From: Pseudomonadota bacterium
GTDB lineage: Bacteria > Pseudomonadota > Gammaproteobacteria > Steroidobacterales > Steroidobacteraceae
Direction: 5' to 3'
NCBI GenBank assembly: GCA_018241445.1
Contig: JAFEDT010000003.1
Coordinates: 145,441-209,440, forward strand
DNA length: 64,000 nucleotides
The translations under genes were made by a program, and so were the position numbers. Positions 41,489 to 50,017 of this stretch are shown here, piece after piece. The notes beneath the pieces were generated by a model that was not told the origin of the DNA, made no database searches, and saw only the letters and a program-made list of their open reading frames with translations. Each line of letters opens with the position of its first letter. The first letter of the stretch is position 1.

Positions 41489-41962
41489 ATGAGCCAGTTC
41501 GACCTGCGGCCGCCAACCGACGCCCAGCGCCGCCAGATCACGGCCACGCTCACGGCGGATGAGCGGCGCGTACTGCTGGAGCACGGCACGGAAGCCGCTT
41601 TCTGCGGCGTCTTCCTCGACAATCACCAGGATGGCATTTACACCTGCCGCTTCTGCGGCCTGCCGCTGTTCCGCTCCGGCGCGAAGTTCGATTCCGGCAC
41701 CGGCTGGCCGAGCTTCTTCGAACCCTATGCGCCGTCGCACATCCGGCGGGTACGCGACACGAGCTATGGCATGGTGCGGGTGGAAGAGGTCTGTGCCCGC
41801 TGCGGCAGCCACCTGGGTCACGTCTTCCCGGACGGACCGCCACCCACCGGCGAGCGGCACTGCCTGAACTCGGTGTCCCTCGCGTTCGCCGCCGAGGGCA
41901 AGCCCCTGCCGGACGTGCTGGGGCGCGGCACTCCGGAGGGCGCGATCGACAGCGGTGCTTGA
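41489..41962 (+). CDS. msrB: Methionine-R-sulfoxide reductase B
   Basis: A 157-aa cytoplasmic MsrB. Zn-binding cysteines at CRFC (53, 56) and CARC (102, 105); SGTGWPSFF; catalytic Cys125 in GERHCLNSVSL. The start at 41489 has GGGGAGAGG upstream. A resolving Cys at the usual position is part of the same fold but not separately evident. It joins msrPQ (15-16.5 kb) in oxidative damage repair, and stands at the end of an oxidative/thiol-themed gene group that begins with the AhpD-like gene. Confidence 0.95.
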   Translation: MSQFDLRPPTDAQRRQITATLTADERRVLLEHGTEAAFCGVFLDNHQDGIYTCRFCGLPLFRSGAKFDSGTGWPSFFEPYAPSHIRRVRDTSYGMVRVEEVCARCGSHLGHVFPDGPPPTGERHCLNSVSLAFAAEGKPLPDVLGRGTPEGAIDSGA

Positions 41963-41963
41963 A

Positions 41964-43073
41964 TCAGTCGCCCGGGCCGCGCGCCTTCAGGTTGATGTCC
42001 CCGGTGCCGTTGCGCTCGATATCGAGCGACAGGGTGCGGGACAGGGCGGACAGCATCTCCTCGATCCGGTCGCTGGGATAGGTGACCGACACGCGCATGT
42101 TCGCCACGGCCGGATCCGTGATCCGGATCGGTTCGCGTGAGTAGCGGTTGGCGTCCGCAATGACGTCCTTGAGCGGCGTATCGACATAGACCAGCCGCCC
42201 ATAGCGCCAGGCCGCGGGCTGGCCGCCCGGCATCACCTGCGGCGGTGGAATCACCCCGGTGAGTCCTGTGATGACTTCCTGCCCGGGCGTCAGGATGCGC
42301 TCACTGCCCGAATCGTCCGGCGTCAGCACAGTCGGGGTGATGGCTGCGCCGTCGCGCATCGTCACTGTTGCCGTCGATTCAACGTGGTGTCCCGGGCGCA
42401 CCGCACGGGCGTCGCCGGCCGTCCCGTCGGAGTGTTCCGGAACCTGCCGCACTTCGACGGTCCCTTCCACCACGGCGACCCGCACGCTCTCGGGGTAGCG
42501 CCGGATCTCGAACTTTGTGCCCACGACGCGGACTTCCTTGTCACCGACGCTCACGATGAAGGGGCGAGATGGGTTCTTTGCGACCGAGAAGAACGCGACA
42601 CCGCGGCTGAGGGTGACGCGCCGTTCATGCGGGCGAAAGGCGACCGCCAGCGCGGAGTGAGCGCCCATGGTGACATCACTCCCGTCCGACAGACGGATGT
42701 TGCGCACCTCGGCGATGCCGGTGGTGTATTGCGCCGGGGCCAGCGCCAGCCACAACCCGAGGACGGTCAGCGCGGCCGTCAGGCCCACGGTTGCACCCCA
42801 GCGCAGCGGGTGAACCACGAGACTCGCCCGCAGTCGCCGCCACCAGGGATCACGCGTTGGCGGGATCCAGGCCAGCGGCGCCAGTTCTTTGAGGGAGGCG
42901 GCGTCGTGCCAGATGGATTCAATGCGCCGGTAGGCTGCCGCGTGGCGCGGATCCTGCGCGCACCAGGCGGCGCAGTCGGCCTGCTCCTGCTGCGACGGCG
43001 AGTCGAGCGACAGGCGCAACAACCAGCTGCGCGCCGCCGCTTTGATCTCCGCTTCTGTGCTCATCGTCGTCAT
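41964..43073 (-). CDS. FecR-family anti-sigma/sensor protein with C-terminal STN-like domain
   Basis: A 369-aa inner-membrane protein. Cytoplasmic N-terminal DUF4880-like region (ARSWLLRLSLDSPSQQEQADCAAWCAQDPRHAAAYRRIESIW); one TM helix (about 92-112); periplasmic FecR domain (TGIAEVRNIRLSDGSDVTMGAHSALAV, VVGTKFEIRRYPESVRVAVVEGTVEV); and a C-terminal secretin/TonB short domain (LVYVDTPLKDVIADANRYS, MLSALSRTLSLDIER). The STN-like tail is usually on the receptor. Four-base overlap with the sigma gene. Confidence 0.88.
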   Translation of the reverse strand: MTTMSTEAEIKAAARSWLLRLSLDSPSQQEQADCAAWCAQDPRHAAAYRRIESIWHDAASLKELAPLAWIPPTRDPWWRRLRASLVVHPLRWGATVGLTAALTVLGLWLALAPAQYTTGIAEVRNIRLSDGSDVTMGAHSALAVAFRPHERRVTLSRGVAFFSVAKNPSRPFIVSVGDKEVRVVGTKFEIRRYPESVRVAVVEGTVEVRQVPEHSDGTAGDARAVRPGHHVESTATVTMRDGAAITPTVLTPDDSGSERILTPGQEVITGLTGVIPPPQVMPGGQPAAWRYGRLVYVDTPLKDVIADANRYSREPIRITDPAVANMRVSVTYPSDRIEEMLSALSRTLSLDIERNGTGDINLKARGPGD

Positions 43074-43600
43074 ACTGCATCACCCGATGGAATCCGTTCC
43101 TCCTCCGACAGCGAGGCCTCAATATCCCTGAGCGCCAGATCGATGTGCTTCTTGACCGCCGAGTCGGAGTAGCCGGTCATCCGCGCAATGGCCGCACAGG
43201 ACAGGCCCTGCAGCCGATTGAGCAGGAATGAGCGCCGCCGCGCAGCCGGCATCGCCCGCAGCGACCGCGTCAGTATCGCCAGCCGCTCCTGCCCATCTAA
43301 GACGCGTTCGGGCGTCCGGTCGTCACTTTCCGGCCGCACCTCGGCGTCGGTCGGGCTGGCGCCGCGCAGGGCCAGCCGCCGGTGTTCGTCGACCAGGACA
43401 TTGTGGGCGGTGCGGAACAGATAGGCGCGCGGGTTATCTATGGCCTTGCGGTCATCGATGGCCATGAAACGCGTGAACGCGTCCTGTGCAACATCCTCCG
43501 GATCAGGCGGTCCGGGGCCAAAGCGGCTCCTGATGTAATGGCACAGCTCGCTCCAGTGGCGCGCGTACAGCACGTCCATGCCGGCGTCGTGTTGCACCAT
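43070..43600 (-). CDS. ECF sigma factor, FecI type
   Basis: A 176-aa ECF sigma factor. Region 2: SRFGPGPPDPEDVAQDAFTRFMAID and NPRAYLFRTAHNVLVDEHRR; region 4: RAMPAARRRSFLLNRLQGLSCAAIARMTGYSDSAVKKHIDLALRDIEA, whose SxxAVKKHI is FecI-like. ATG at 43600 is used; in-frame upstream codons run through the 5' region. It is cotranscribed with the fecR-like gene. No TonB-dependent receptor is next to the pair, so the target genes are elsewhere. Confidence 0.88.
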   Translation of the reverse strand: MVQHDAGMDVLYARHWSELCHYIRSRFGPGPPDPEDVAQDAFTRFMAIDDRKAIDNPRAYLFRTAHNVLVDEHRRLALRGASPTDAEVRPESDDRTPERVLDGQERLAILTRSLRAMPAARRRSFLLNRLQGLSCAAIARMTGYSDSAVKKHIDLALRDIEASLSEEERIPSGDAV

Positions 43601-43851
43601 TGCGGGCGCGCCTTCGCCCAGTGCCACGGATTTCGCGATGTCGTCCACGGGCTGCGAGATTAACACGGCGGCAATGCCGATTCGCAGGCCGCACAGGGAG
43701 GGCAACCCCATTCAAGTCGGTGAGTTCAGCGATCTTGCTGAGCGGATGGAGAGGAAAGTGGCGATCGGCAGATGTCAGACGTCTTACTTGGAGGCGATCC
43801 GCAGGCGCGGGGAGTCCAACGGGTTGCGCCGCGATAAACCGGAGTTGTGAA

Positions 43852-44379
43852 ATGAATTTCAAGTTGAACCTGGGCGTGGGCGGTGCCGTGGTGGCGGTTG
43901 CCGCGGTGGTATTGGCCGGGCTGGCCGTCGGGACCGGGCGCGTGTACGCGCAGGCCATGGCGGGGCGCGACATTGGCGGCAACCGGGTCAGTATCGACTA
44001 CTACAAGGCGCCCCCGGGGCGTCAGGACGAATGGCTGGCGCTCTACAAGAAGTATCACCGGCCGATCATGGACTACCAGATCCAGCACGGGGTCACGATC
44101 AGCAGCACCCTGTATGCGCCCAGGAGCCACGCGCCGGGCATGCCGTGGGATTTCGTGATCATCAATGTGTCACCCCCTGAAGCCAGGACACCCAAGCTGG
44201 GGCTGACCCGTGGGCAGCTGATCCGCAAGCTGTTTCCCAACGTGGAGGACTACGTGAAGGGTGAGCGCCAGCGCTGGGCCCTGACGGTGAATCACTGGGA
44301 CGAGGACCTGATGGAGCTCGACGTCAAGCGCGAGCCGCTGTCGGTGTACTACCCGCTGGATGCCCCCGAAGCGAAATAG
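43852..44379 (+). CDS. Secreted protein of unknown function
   Basis: A 175-aa protein with a signal peptide or anchor (about residues 5-32, ending VYAQAMA). The mature part has VSIDYYKAPPGRQDEWLALYKKYHRPIMDYQIQHGV, WDFVIINVSPP and WALTVNHWDEDLMELDVKREPL. The W-x2-L-x-KK-x-HRPI-x-D pattern and Tyr/His content recall dimeric alpha/beta barrel proteins, but I do not recognise a family. It has a ribosome site GGAG 7 bases before ATG. It is divergent from the ECF sigma gene with a 251-base gap, so it might be a target of that sigma factor. Confidence 0.6.
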   Translation: MNFKLNLGVGGAVVAVAAVVLAGLAVGTGRVYAQAMAGRDIGGNRVSIDYYKAPPGRQDEWLALYKKYHRPIMDYQIQHGVTISSTLYAPRSHAPGMPWDFVIINVSPPEARTPKLGLTRGQLIRKLFPNVEDYVKGERQRWALTVNHWDEDLMELDVKREPLSVYYPLDAPEAK

Positions 44380-44417
44380 CGCGCCCTGACAGCGCGGTAG
44401 CGGGGGCCCGGCGACAC

Positions 44418-45116
44418 TCAGAGCTGGCGCGCGATCGAGCCGAGCAGGCGCACCATGTCGGCCGGTGTCTGCAGCCAGCCATCCGCCGGCCAGCTCTCCG
44501 GCTGCTCGCCTGGCGGCACGTAGCCGAAACGTGCCACGTACACCGGCATGCCGGCGGCGCGGGCTGCGAGCACGTCGCCCTCAGCATCGCCAACATACAG
44601 GCACTGCGCGGGCGCCACGGCCAGGGCGCGCGCCGCGTGCAGCAGCGGCTGCGGATGGGGCTTGCGGTGCGGCAGCGTGTCCCCGCACACCAGAAACCTT
44701 CCCCGTGACCAGGAAAAATGCGCCAGCAGCGGCTCGGTGAGCCAGCCCGCCTTGTTGGTCACGATGCCCCAGGGGATGGCGCGCCGGTCCAGGTCCTGCA
44801 GTGCATCTTCAACACCCTCGTAGGGCCGGGTCTTGACGACCAGGGCGCGCCGGTAGTGTTGCAGCACGCGCTGGCGCAGCGCCTCGAACTGCTCCCCCTC
44901 GGCCTCGGGAAAACCCAGGCGTGTCATCGCCAGCGCCCCGCGTGACACCCAGCAGTTCGCCTGCTCGTACGGCAGGGGTGGACAACCCTGTTCCTGCCGC
45001 ACGCGATTCAGCGCATCCGTGATGTCGCACGCGGTGTCCAGCAGCGTGCCGTCCAGGTCGAACAGCACTGCGCGCGTGCCGGCCGCGACGGCGGCGCGTT
45101 CAGGGGCGCCCGACAC
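44418..45116 (-). CDS. HAD phosphatase, Gph/MupP-like
   Basis: A 232-aa HAD-IA phosphatase: AVLFDLDGTLLDTACDI (Asp20, Asp22), GIVTNK (motif II), HRKPHPQPLL (motif III Lys) and CLYVGDAEGDVLAARAAGM (motif IV). The family includes phosphoglycolate phosphatase and MupP (N-acetylmuramate 6-phosphate phosphatase in pseudomonads). A MupP link is possible because MupP genes often sit beside an SDR gene, as here, but ubiG, the third member of that group, is absent. Directly abuts the SDR stop. Confidence 0.85.
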   Translation of the reverse strand: MSGAPERAAVAAGTRAVLFDLDGTLLDTACDITDALNRVRQEQGCPPLPYEQANCWVSRGALAMTRLGFPEAEGEQFEALRQRVLQHYRRALVVKTRPYEGVEDALQDLDRRAIPWGIVTNKAGWLTEPLLAHFSWSRGRFLVCGDTLPHRKPHPQPLLHAARALAVAPAQCLYVGDAEGDVLAARAAGMPVYVARFGYVPPGEQPESWPADGWLQTPADMVRLLGSIARQL

Positions 45117-45818
45117 TCAGCCGCGACCCGTGACCGGTATGGCTGCACCGGTGATCGCGGCGGCCGCGGGCGATACCAGGAACAGGATGACCCCGGCAAT
45201 GGCCTGTGGTGTGACCCAGGTTCGGGTGTCGGCGTCGGGCATGTCGCGGCGGTTCTGCGCAGTATCGATCGTCCCGGGCAGGATGGCGTTGACGGTGATG
45301 CCCCGGTCCTTCAGTTCCTGGGCCAGGCTCTCGGTCAGCCGCTGCACGCCCGCCTTGGAGGCGGCGTAGGCGCCCATGCCGGCCGCGGCGCGGGCGGCCG
45401 CATTGGCCCCGATGTTGACGATGTGGCCGGACCCGGCGGCGATCAGGTGCGGCAGCGCCATCTTGCAGGCCACCACGGCGGTCTTGAGGTTCATGGCATA
45501 GAGCTGGTCCCAGGCCCCAGGATCGCCGTCGGCCACTGTCTGCCAGCGGAAGCCGCCGGCGATGTTGATGAGCGCGTCCAGGCGGCCGAAGCGTGCGGCC
45601 ACGGCCTCGAAGGCCGCGCGGGTCGCCGTGATCTCGGTGAGATCGACGCCGCCGCACAGCAGCGCCTGCGGCCGGGCCAACTCCTGCGCCAGCGCCGGCG
45701 CGGGCTGCTTTGCGGCATCAACCAGGCCGACGTTCCATTGCTGGTCGAGGAACGCACGTGCAACCGCGCTACCCAGGGCGCCGAAGGCCCCGGTTATGAT
45801 GGCGACTCGTCCCCTCAT
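45117..45818 (-). CDS. Short-chain dehydrogenase/reductase
   Basis: A 233-aa classical SDR. NAD(P)-binding TGAFGALGSA; NIAGGF (NNAG equivalent); catalytic YAASK (Tyr151, Lys155). The catalytic Ser region reads VNIGANAAARAAAGMGAY: the position 13 before Tyr is Ala or Gly, not Ser. I recall related SDRs with the same substitution, so it may be a subfamily trait. Substrate unknown. Not YciK, as sequence differs at the start and catalytic area. Confidence 0.82.
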   Translation of the reverse strand: MRGRVAIITGAFGALGSAVARAFLDQQWNVGLVDAAKQPAPALAQELARPQALLCGGVDLTEITATRAAFEAVAARFGRLDALINIAGGFRWQTVADGDPGAWDQLYAMNLKTAVVACKMALPHLIAAGSGHIVNIGANAAARAAAGMGAYAASKAGVQRLTESLAQELKDRGITVNAILPGTIDTAQNRRDMPDADTRTWVTPQAIAGVILFLVSPAAAAITGAAIPVTGRG

Positions 45819-45858
45819 GGGCGGATTCTCTCACAGGTGTCAATTGCGGATCGGGGCA

Positions 45859-47055
45859 ATGAGCGGCTGGACGCCGCAGCACAGGCACGTGGTGGCGGCC
45901 AGCTTCCTCGGCTGGGCGCTGGATGCATTCGATTACTTCCTGCTGGTGTTCGTGCTCACGGACATCGCGCGCGATTTCAACGTGCCGCGCGAGCACGTGG
46001 CGCTCGCCACCATGCTGACCCTGGCTGCGCGTCCGGTAGGGGCGTTTCTCTTCGGGCGGGCTGCCGACCGTTACGGCAGGCGGCGGGTGCTGATGCTCGA
46101 CGTCCTGTTGTACTCCATCCTGGGATTTTCCAGCGGCTTCGCGCCGACACTGACGGTGCTGCTGGTGCTGCGCACGCTGTTCGGCGTCGCGATGGGCGGG
46201 GAGTGGGGAGTCGGCGCATCCCTGACCATGGAGTCCGTGCCGCCGCATTCGCGCGGTTTCGTTTCCGGGCTGCTGCAGGCCGGCTACCCGGCCGGCTACC
46301 TGCTGGCCTCGATCCTGTATGGACTGTTGTTCACACACATCGGCTGGCGCGGCATGTTCATGGTGGGGGCCCTGCCGGCCCTGCTGGTGCTGTACATCCG
46401 CCGCCATGTCCCGGAATCTCCCGGCTGGCAGCCCCGCGTCTCGAGCGGCGGCGATACCGTCAATGTCCTGCGGCGGCACTGGAAGCTGGGGCTGTACGCG
46501 GTGGTGCTGATGGCGGCCTTCAACTTCTACAGCCACGGCACCCAGGACGCCTATCCCACCTTTCTCAAGGATCAGCACCACCTGTCACCGCAGCACGTCA
46601 GTGTCATCGCGGTGATCTACAACATCGGCGCCATGCTGGGCGGGATTTTCTTCGGATCCCTGTCCGAGCGCATCGGCCGGCGCCGCGCCATCACGATCGC
46701 GGCCCTGTTGACCCTGCCGATCATCCCGTTGTGGGCCCTGGCGGGCAGTCCGCTGTGGCTGGCAGTGGGCGCCTTTGGCATCCAGTTCCTGGTGCAGGGC
46801 GCCTGGGGGGTGATTCCCGCGCACCTGAACGAGATGTCGCCGGCCGAGGCGCGCGGCACCTTCCCCGGTTTCGTCTACCAGCTCGGCAACCTGCTGGCCT
46901 CGGTCAACCTGCCGCTGCAGCTCGCGCTCGCCGGCCAACTCGACGGCGGTATCGGCGCGGCAATGGCGACGGTGACGGCCGTCGTGGCCGTGGTCATCGC
47001 GGTCGCGGTGCGCTTCGGTCCTGAGGCGCGCGGCGGCACCCTCAAGGCCTTCTGA
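45859..47055 (+). CDS. MFS transporter, sialate:H+ symporter (lactate-type) family
   Basis: A 398-aa, 12-helix MFS permease. N-terminal GWALDAFDYFLLVFVLTDIA, the loop 2-3 motif GRAADRYGRRRVLMLDV, GGEWGVGASLTMESVPPHSRG and RIGRRRAITIA in the second half match the SHS family (JEN1-type lactate and sialate carriers). The start at 45859 follows the SDR start at a divergent gap of 40 bases. It is convergent with the DMGDH gene. It may import a carboxylate substrate, possibly for the adjacent N-methyl amine catabolism, though this is inference. Confidence 0.85.
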   Translation: MSGWTPQHRHVVAASFLGWALDAFDYFLLVFVLTDIARDFNVPREHVALATMLTLAARPVGAFLFGRAADRYGRRRVLMLDVLLYSILGFSSGFAPTLTVLLVLRTLFGVAMGGEWGVGASLTMESVPPHSRGFVSGLLQAGYPAGYLLASILYGLLFTHIGWRGMFMVGALPALLVLYIRRHVPESPGWQPRVSSGGDTVNVLRRHWKLGLYAVVLMAAFNFYSHGTQDAYPTFLKDQHHLSPQHVSVIAVIYNIGAMLGGIFFGSLSERIGRRRAITIAALLTLPIIPLWALAGSPLWLAVGAFGIQFLVQGAWGVIPAHLNEMSPAEARGTFPGFVYQLGNLLASVNLPLQLALAGQLDGGIGAAMATVTAVVAVVIAVAVRFGPEARGGTLKAF

Positions 47056-47062
47056 GGCACCC

Positions 47063-49477
47063 TCAGGAACGCAGTCGTGTGCCTTGCGGGTCGATGAGCG
47101 GGGCAAGGCGCACGGTCGCGGTGCGCATCTCTCCCAGCACATCGACAGTGAACTGCGCGCCGTCATGGGCCAGGACGCGCGGCACGTAGCCGGCGGCCAG
47201 GCTGCGCCCGATGCAGTGGCCGTAGGCGCCCGAGGTGACATAGCCCACGGCCTCGCCGTCTTTCAGGATCGATTCGTAGCCGACGACGTCAACGTCGGTG
47301 TCGGCGATCTCCATGATGACGAAGCGCCGTCGCGCACCGGCGGTACGCTCGGTGAGCGCGGCCTCGCGCCCCGTGAAATCCGCCTTGTCGAAGTCGACAA
47401 AGCGGTCGAGGCCGGTCTCACCCGGCGTGTAGTCGGGCCGGAAATCCTTGTTGAAGGAGCCGTAGCCTTTCTCCAGGCGCAACGAGGAAAGCGCGCGTCC
47501 GCCAAAGTGCGTCAGGCCGAGCGGCGCACCCGCATCGAGCAGATCGTCGTAGAGCGTCGCGAAGTAATCCGGCGTGGTCCAGATCTCGTAGCCCAGTTCG
47601 CCGGTGAAGCCCGCGCGCGTCAGCACCGCGGGCGCGAAACCAACTGCGGTCTCACACGCCTGGAACAGGCGGAATGCGGCGCTCGAGAGATCCACGCGCA
47701 CCAGTTTCTGCAACAGCTCGCGGGCGCGTGGGCCGGCGACGGAAAAGCCGGCGAGGGTGGAGGCGGCCGAACGCACCGACACGTCAGCGGGTGGCTCGGC
47801 GCCCCAGAACCAGCGCAGGTGGAACTCTTCGGCGAACCCCGAGCCGAAGACCAGGTAGCGGTCCTGCGCCAGGCACACGAGCGACAGGTCGCCCACGAGC
47901 CGGCCCGCGGCATTGAGCATCGGCGCCAGCCCCATGCGGCCGGGACGCGGTATGCGGCTCGCGAACACGCGATCCAGCCAGGCGCGCGCCCCACGGCCGG
48001 TGACCTCGTACTTGCCGTAGTTGGTGGTCTCGTAGAGGCCCACGGCGCGGCGCACCGCGCGGCATTCCTCGCCCACCACCGGGAAGGCCTCGGAGCGGCG
48101 ATAAGTGGGTGTCTCGCGCGGCGCGACGCCGGGCGGGGCGTACCACAGGGCGTTTTCCAGGCCGAAGTTGGCGCCCATGACCGCGCCGGCGCGCAGCAGT
48201 GCGTCGTGCACGGGAGAGCGGCGCAGCGGGCGTGCGGCTGGCAGCTCCTCGTTGGGATAAGCGAGCCGGAAGCGGCGCGAATAGTTTTCCGGCACCTTGA
48301 TGGAGGTGTACTTCGGCGTGGCGAAAGCGCCGAAGCGCGCCACGTCCATGGACAGGATGTCCTGGCCGGGATCACCGTGCGCCATCCATCGCGACAGCAC
48401 CAGGCCGATGCCGCCGCCCTGGCTGAAGCCGGCCATGACGGCGCAGGCGACCCAGTAGTTGCGCAGGCCGCGCACCGGTCCCACCAGCGGGTTGCCGTCG
48501 GGGGCGAAGGTGAAGGGACCGTTGACCGCCTTGCGGATGCCGACGCGGCCCAGCGCCGGAAAGTGACGGAAGCCGACTTCGAAGTAGGGCGCCAGCCGCT
48601 CGGTGTCCTCCGGCAGCAGCTGCATGGAGAAATCATCCGGGGTCGACAGCGGCGACCACACCACGCCGTGCGGCTCGTAAGTGCCGATCAGCGCGCCGCG
48701 CCGCTCCTGCCGCATGTAGATCTCGCCGGCATAGTCGGTGGTATTGACGATCTCGCGCTCGCGCCCCTGCAGTTCCGGAATGTCCTCCGTGAGCAGGTAG
48801 TGATGCTCCATGGCCAGCACCGGCAGTTCGATGCCCACCATGTGGCCCACCTCGCGGGCCCACAGGCCGGCGCAGTTGACCACGTTGCCGGCGTGGATAC
48901 TGCCCTTGTCGGTGTGCACGTCCCAGGAGCCATCGCGGCGTTGCGCCAGCGACTGCACGCGCGTGAAGCGCTCTACCTGCGCGCCCAGGCTGCGCGCCGC
49001 CTTGACGTAGGCATTGGTGGTCCCCGAGGGGTCGCAGTGGCCGCCGTCGGCGCGCCACAGGGCGCCGATGAAATGCACCGGATCGATGAGCGGGTTGTAT
49101 TCGAGCGCCTCCGCGAGCGAGATCATCTCGGTCTGCATACCCAGGTAGCGGGCGCGCGAGCAGATCAGCCGCAGGCTGTCCAGCTCCCCGGGGGTGGCCG
49201 CCAGCATCAGGCCGCCGTTGGGATGCAGGCCGCAGGACTGGCCCGACAGGGCCTCGATCTCGCGATACAGGTCGATGGTGTACTTCTGCAGGCGCGAGAT
49301 GTTGGCCTCGCCGTTGAAGGTGTGCATGCCGCCGGCGGCGTGCCAGGTGGAGCCGGAGGTCAGCTCGCTTTTTTCAAGCAGCACCACGTCGGTCCAGCCG
49401 ATCTTCGCCAGGTGATACAGGACGCTGGCGCCCACGACACCGCCGCCGATCACCACCGCCCGTGCCGAAGATTTCAT
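47063..49477 (-). CDS. FAD-dependent dimethylglycine dehydrogenase-like protein with GcvT domain
   Basis: An 804-aa two-part enzyme. The N-terminal FAD oxidase domain has GGGVVGASVLYHLAKIGWTDVVLLEK and SGSTWHAAGG, where His46 is the covalent FAD site in mammalian DMGDH. The C-terminal half (from about 430) is a folate-binding GcvT/AMT barrel with linker, ending LAAGYVP and LGEMRTATVRLAPL. It would oxidise dimethylglycine (or sarcosine) and pass formaldehyde to tetrahydrofolate. ATG at 49477 overlaps the soxG stop, so it is the last gene of the sox operon. Confidence 0.92.
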   Translation of the reverse strand: MKSSARAVVIGGGVVGASVLYHLAKIGWTDVVLLEKSELTSGSTWHAAGGMHTFNGEANISRLQKYTIDLYREIEALSGQSCGLHPNGGLMLAATPGELDSLRLICSRARYLGMQTEMISLAEALEYNPLIDPVHFIGALWRADGGHCDPSGTTNAYVKAARSLGAQVERFTRVQSLAQRRDGSWDVHTDKGSIHAGNVVNCAGLWAREVGHMVGIELPVLAMEHHYLLTEDIPELQGREREIVNTTDYAGEIYMRQERRGALIGTYEPHGVVWSPLSTPDDFSMQLLPEDTERLAPYFEVGFRHFPALGRVGIRKAVNGPFTFAPDGNPLVGPVRGLRNYWVACAVMAGFSQGGGIGLVLSRWMAHGDPGQDILSMDVARFGAFATPKYTSIKVPENYSRRFRLAYPNEELPAARPLRRSPVHDALLRAGAVMGANFGLENALWYAPPGVAPRETPTYRRSEAFPVVGEECRAVRRAVGLYETTNYGKYEVTGRGARAWLDRVFASRIPRPGRMGLAPMLNAAGRLVGDLSLVCLAQDRYLVFGSGFAEEFHLRWFWGAEPPADVSVRSAASTLAGFSVAGPRARELLQKLVRVDLSSAAFRLFQACETAVGFAPAVLTRAGFTGELGYEIWTTPDYFATLYDDLLDAGAPLGLTHFGGRALSSLRLEKGYGSFNKDFRPDYTPGETGLDRFVDFDKADFTGREAALTERTAGARRRFVIMEIADTDVDVVGYESILKDGEAVGYVTSGAYGHCIGRSLAAGYVPRVLAHDGAQFTVDVLGEMRTATVRLAPLIDPQGTRLRS

Positions 49478-50007
49478 GTGTTCCCCTGGGTTTGCTGATC
49501 CCGTGCGAGACCGGCCGCGGCTGCCGCGCACCATTCCTGCAGGTGTTGGGTGAAAGTCGACGGCACCAGCAGCAGCAGTTCGCCGGGCAGCGCCGCGACG
49601 GCTATGGTCACCTGCGCGAGCGGTGTGATGGCCGCCGAGCCCTGCGGGAAAACCGCGGGCGACAGGTCCAGATGGCAGCCCAGGCGCAGCACGGCCCGCG
49701 CGGGCGGATCGGGCAGCTTCAGCACGCTGAAGGCGCCGGACAGGTCGTTCACGGCCGCGCAGTCGGCGCAGTCCTCACGCCAGGTGTGCTCCTGCGCAGG
49801 GTTGCCGGCGCTGTCGGTGAGCAGCAGCAGGCGTTCGGGCCGCAGCTGCAGCACCAGGTGTTCCGCGCTCCCGATGGCCCCGGGCGCCTGCGCCGGCAGG
49901 CGCAGTCCGCGTGACTGGCAGCGTTGTGCGAGTAGCGGCCACTCGCCCGGCCAGGCGGCGAGCTGTGTGATGCGGCAGGGGACAGGCGCCGGCGTACCGG
50001 CCGTCAT
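49474..50007 (-). CDS. soxG: Sarcosine oxidase gamma subunit
   Basis: A 177-aa subunit of heterotetrameric sarcosine oxidase. CRITQLAAWPGEW begins a weakly conserved GcvT-like fold; LRLGCHLDLSPAVFPQGSAAITPLAQV and VPSTFTQHLQEWCAAAA are the recognisable SoxG lines. The ATG at 50007 lies 10 bases after the soxA stop; a much longer in-frame extension overlaps soxA and was rejected. SoxG varies most among the subunits, so the identification depends partly on operon position. Confidence 0.88.
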   Translation of the reverse strand: MTAGTPAPVPCRITQLAAWPGEWPLLAQRCQSRGLRLPAQAPGAIGSAEHLVLQLRPERLLLLTDSAGNPAQEHTWREDCADCAAVNDLSGAFSVLKLPDPPARAVLRLGCHLDLSPAVFPQGSAAITPLAQVTIAVAALPGELLLLVPSTFTQHLQEWCAAAAAGLARDQQTQGNT

Positions 50008-50017
50008 TCCGGTTGCC

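Noticed and set aside
47084..49498. An 804-codon open frame antisense to the DMGDH-like gene
   Set aside because: It mirrors the real gene and has low-complexity composition; the real strand carries FAD and GcvT motifs.
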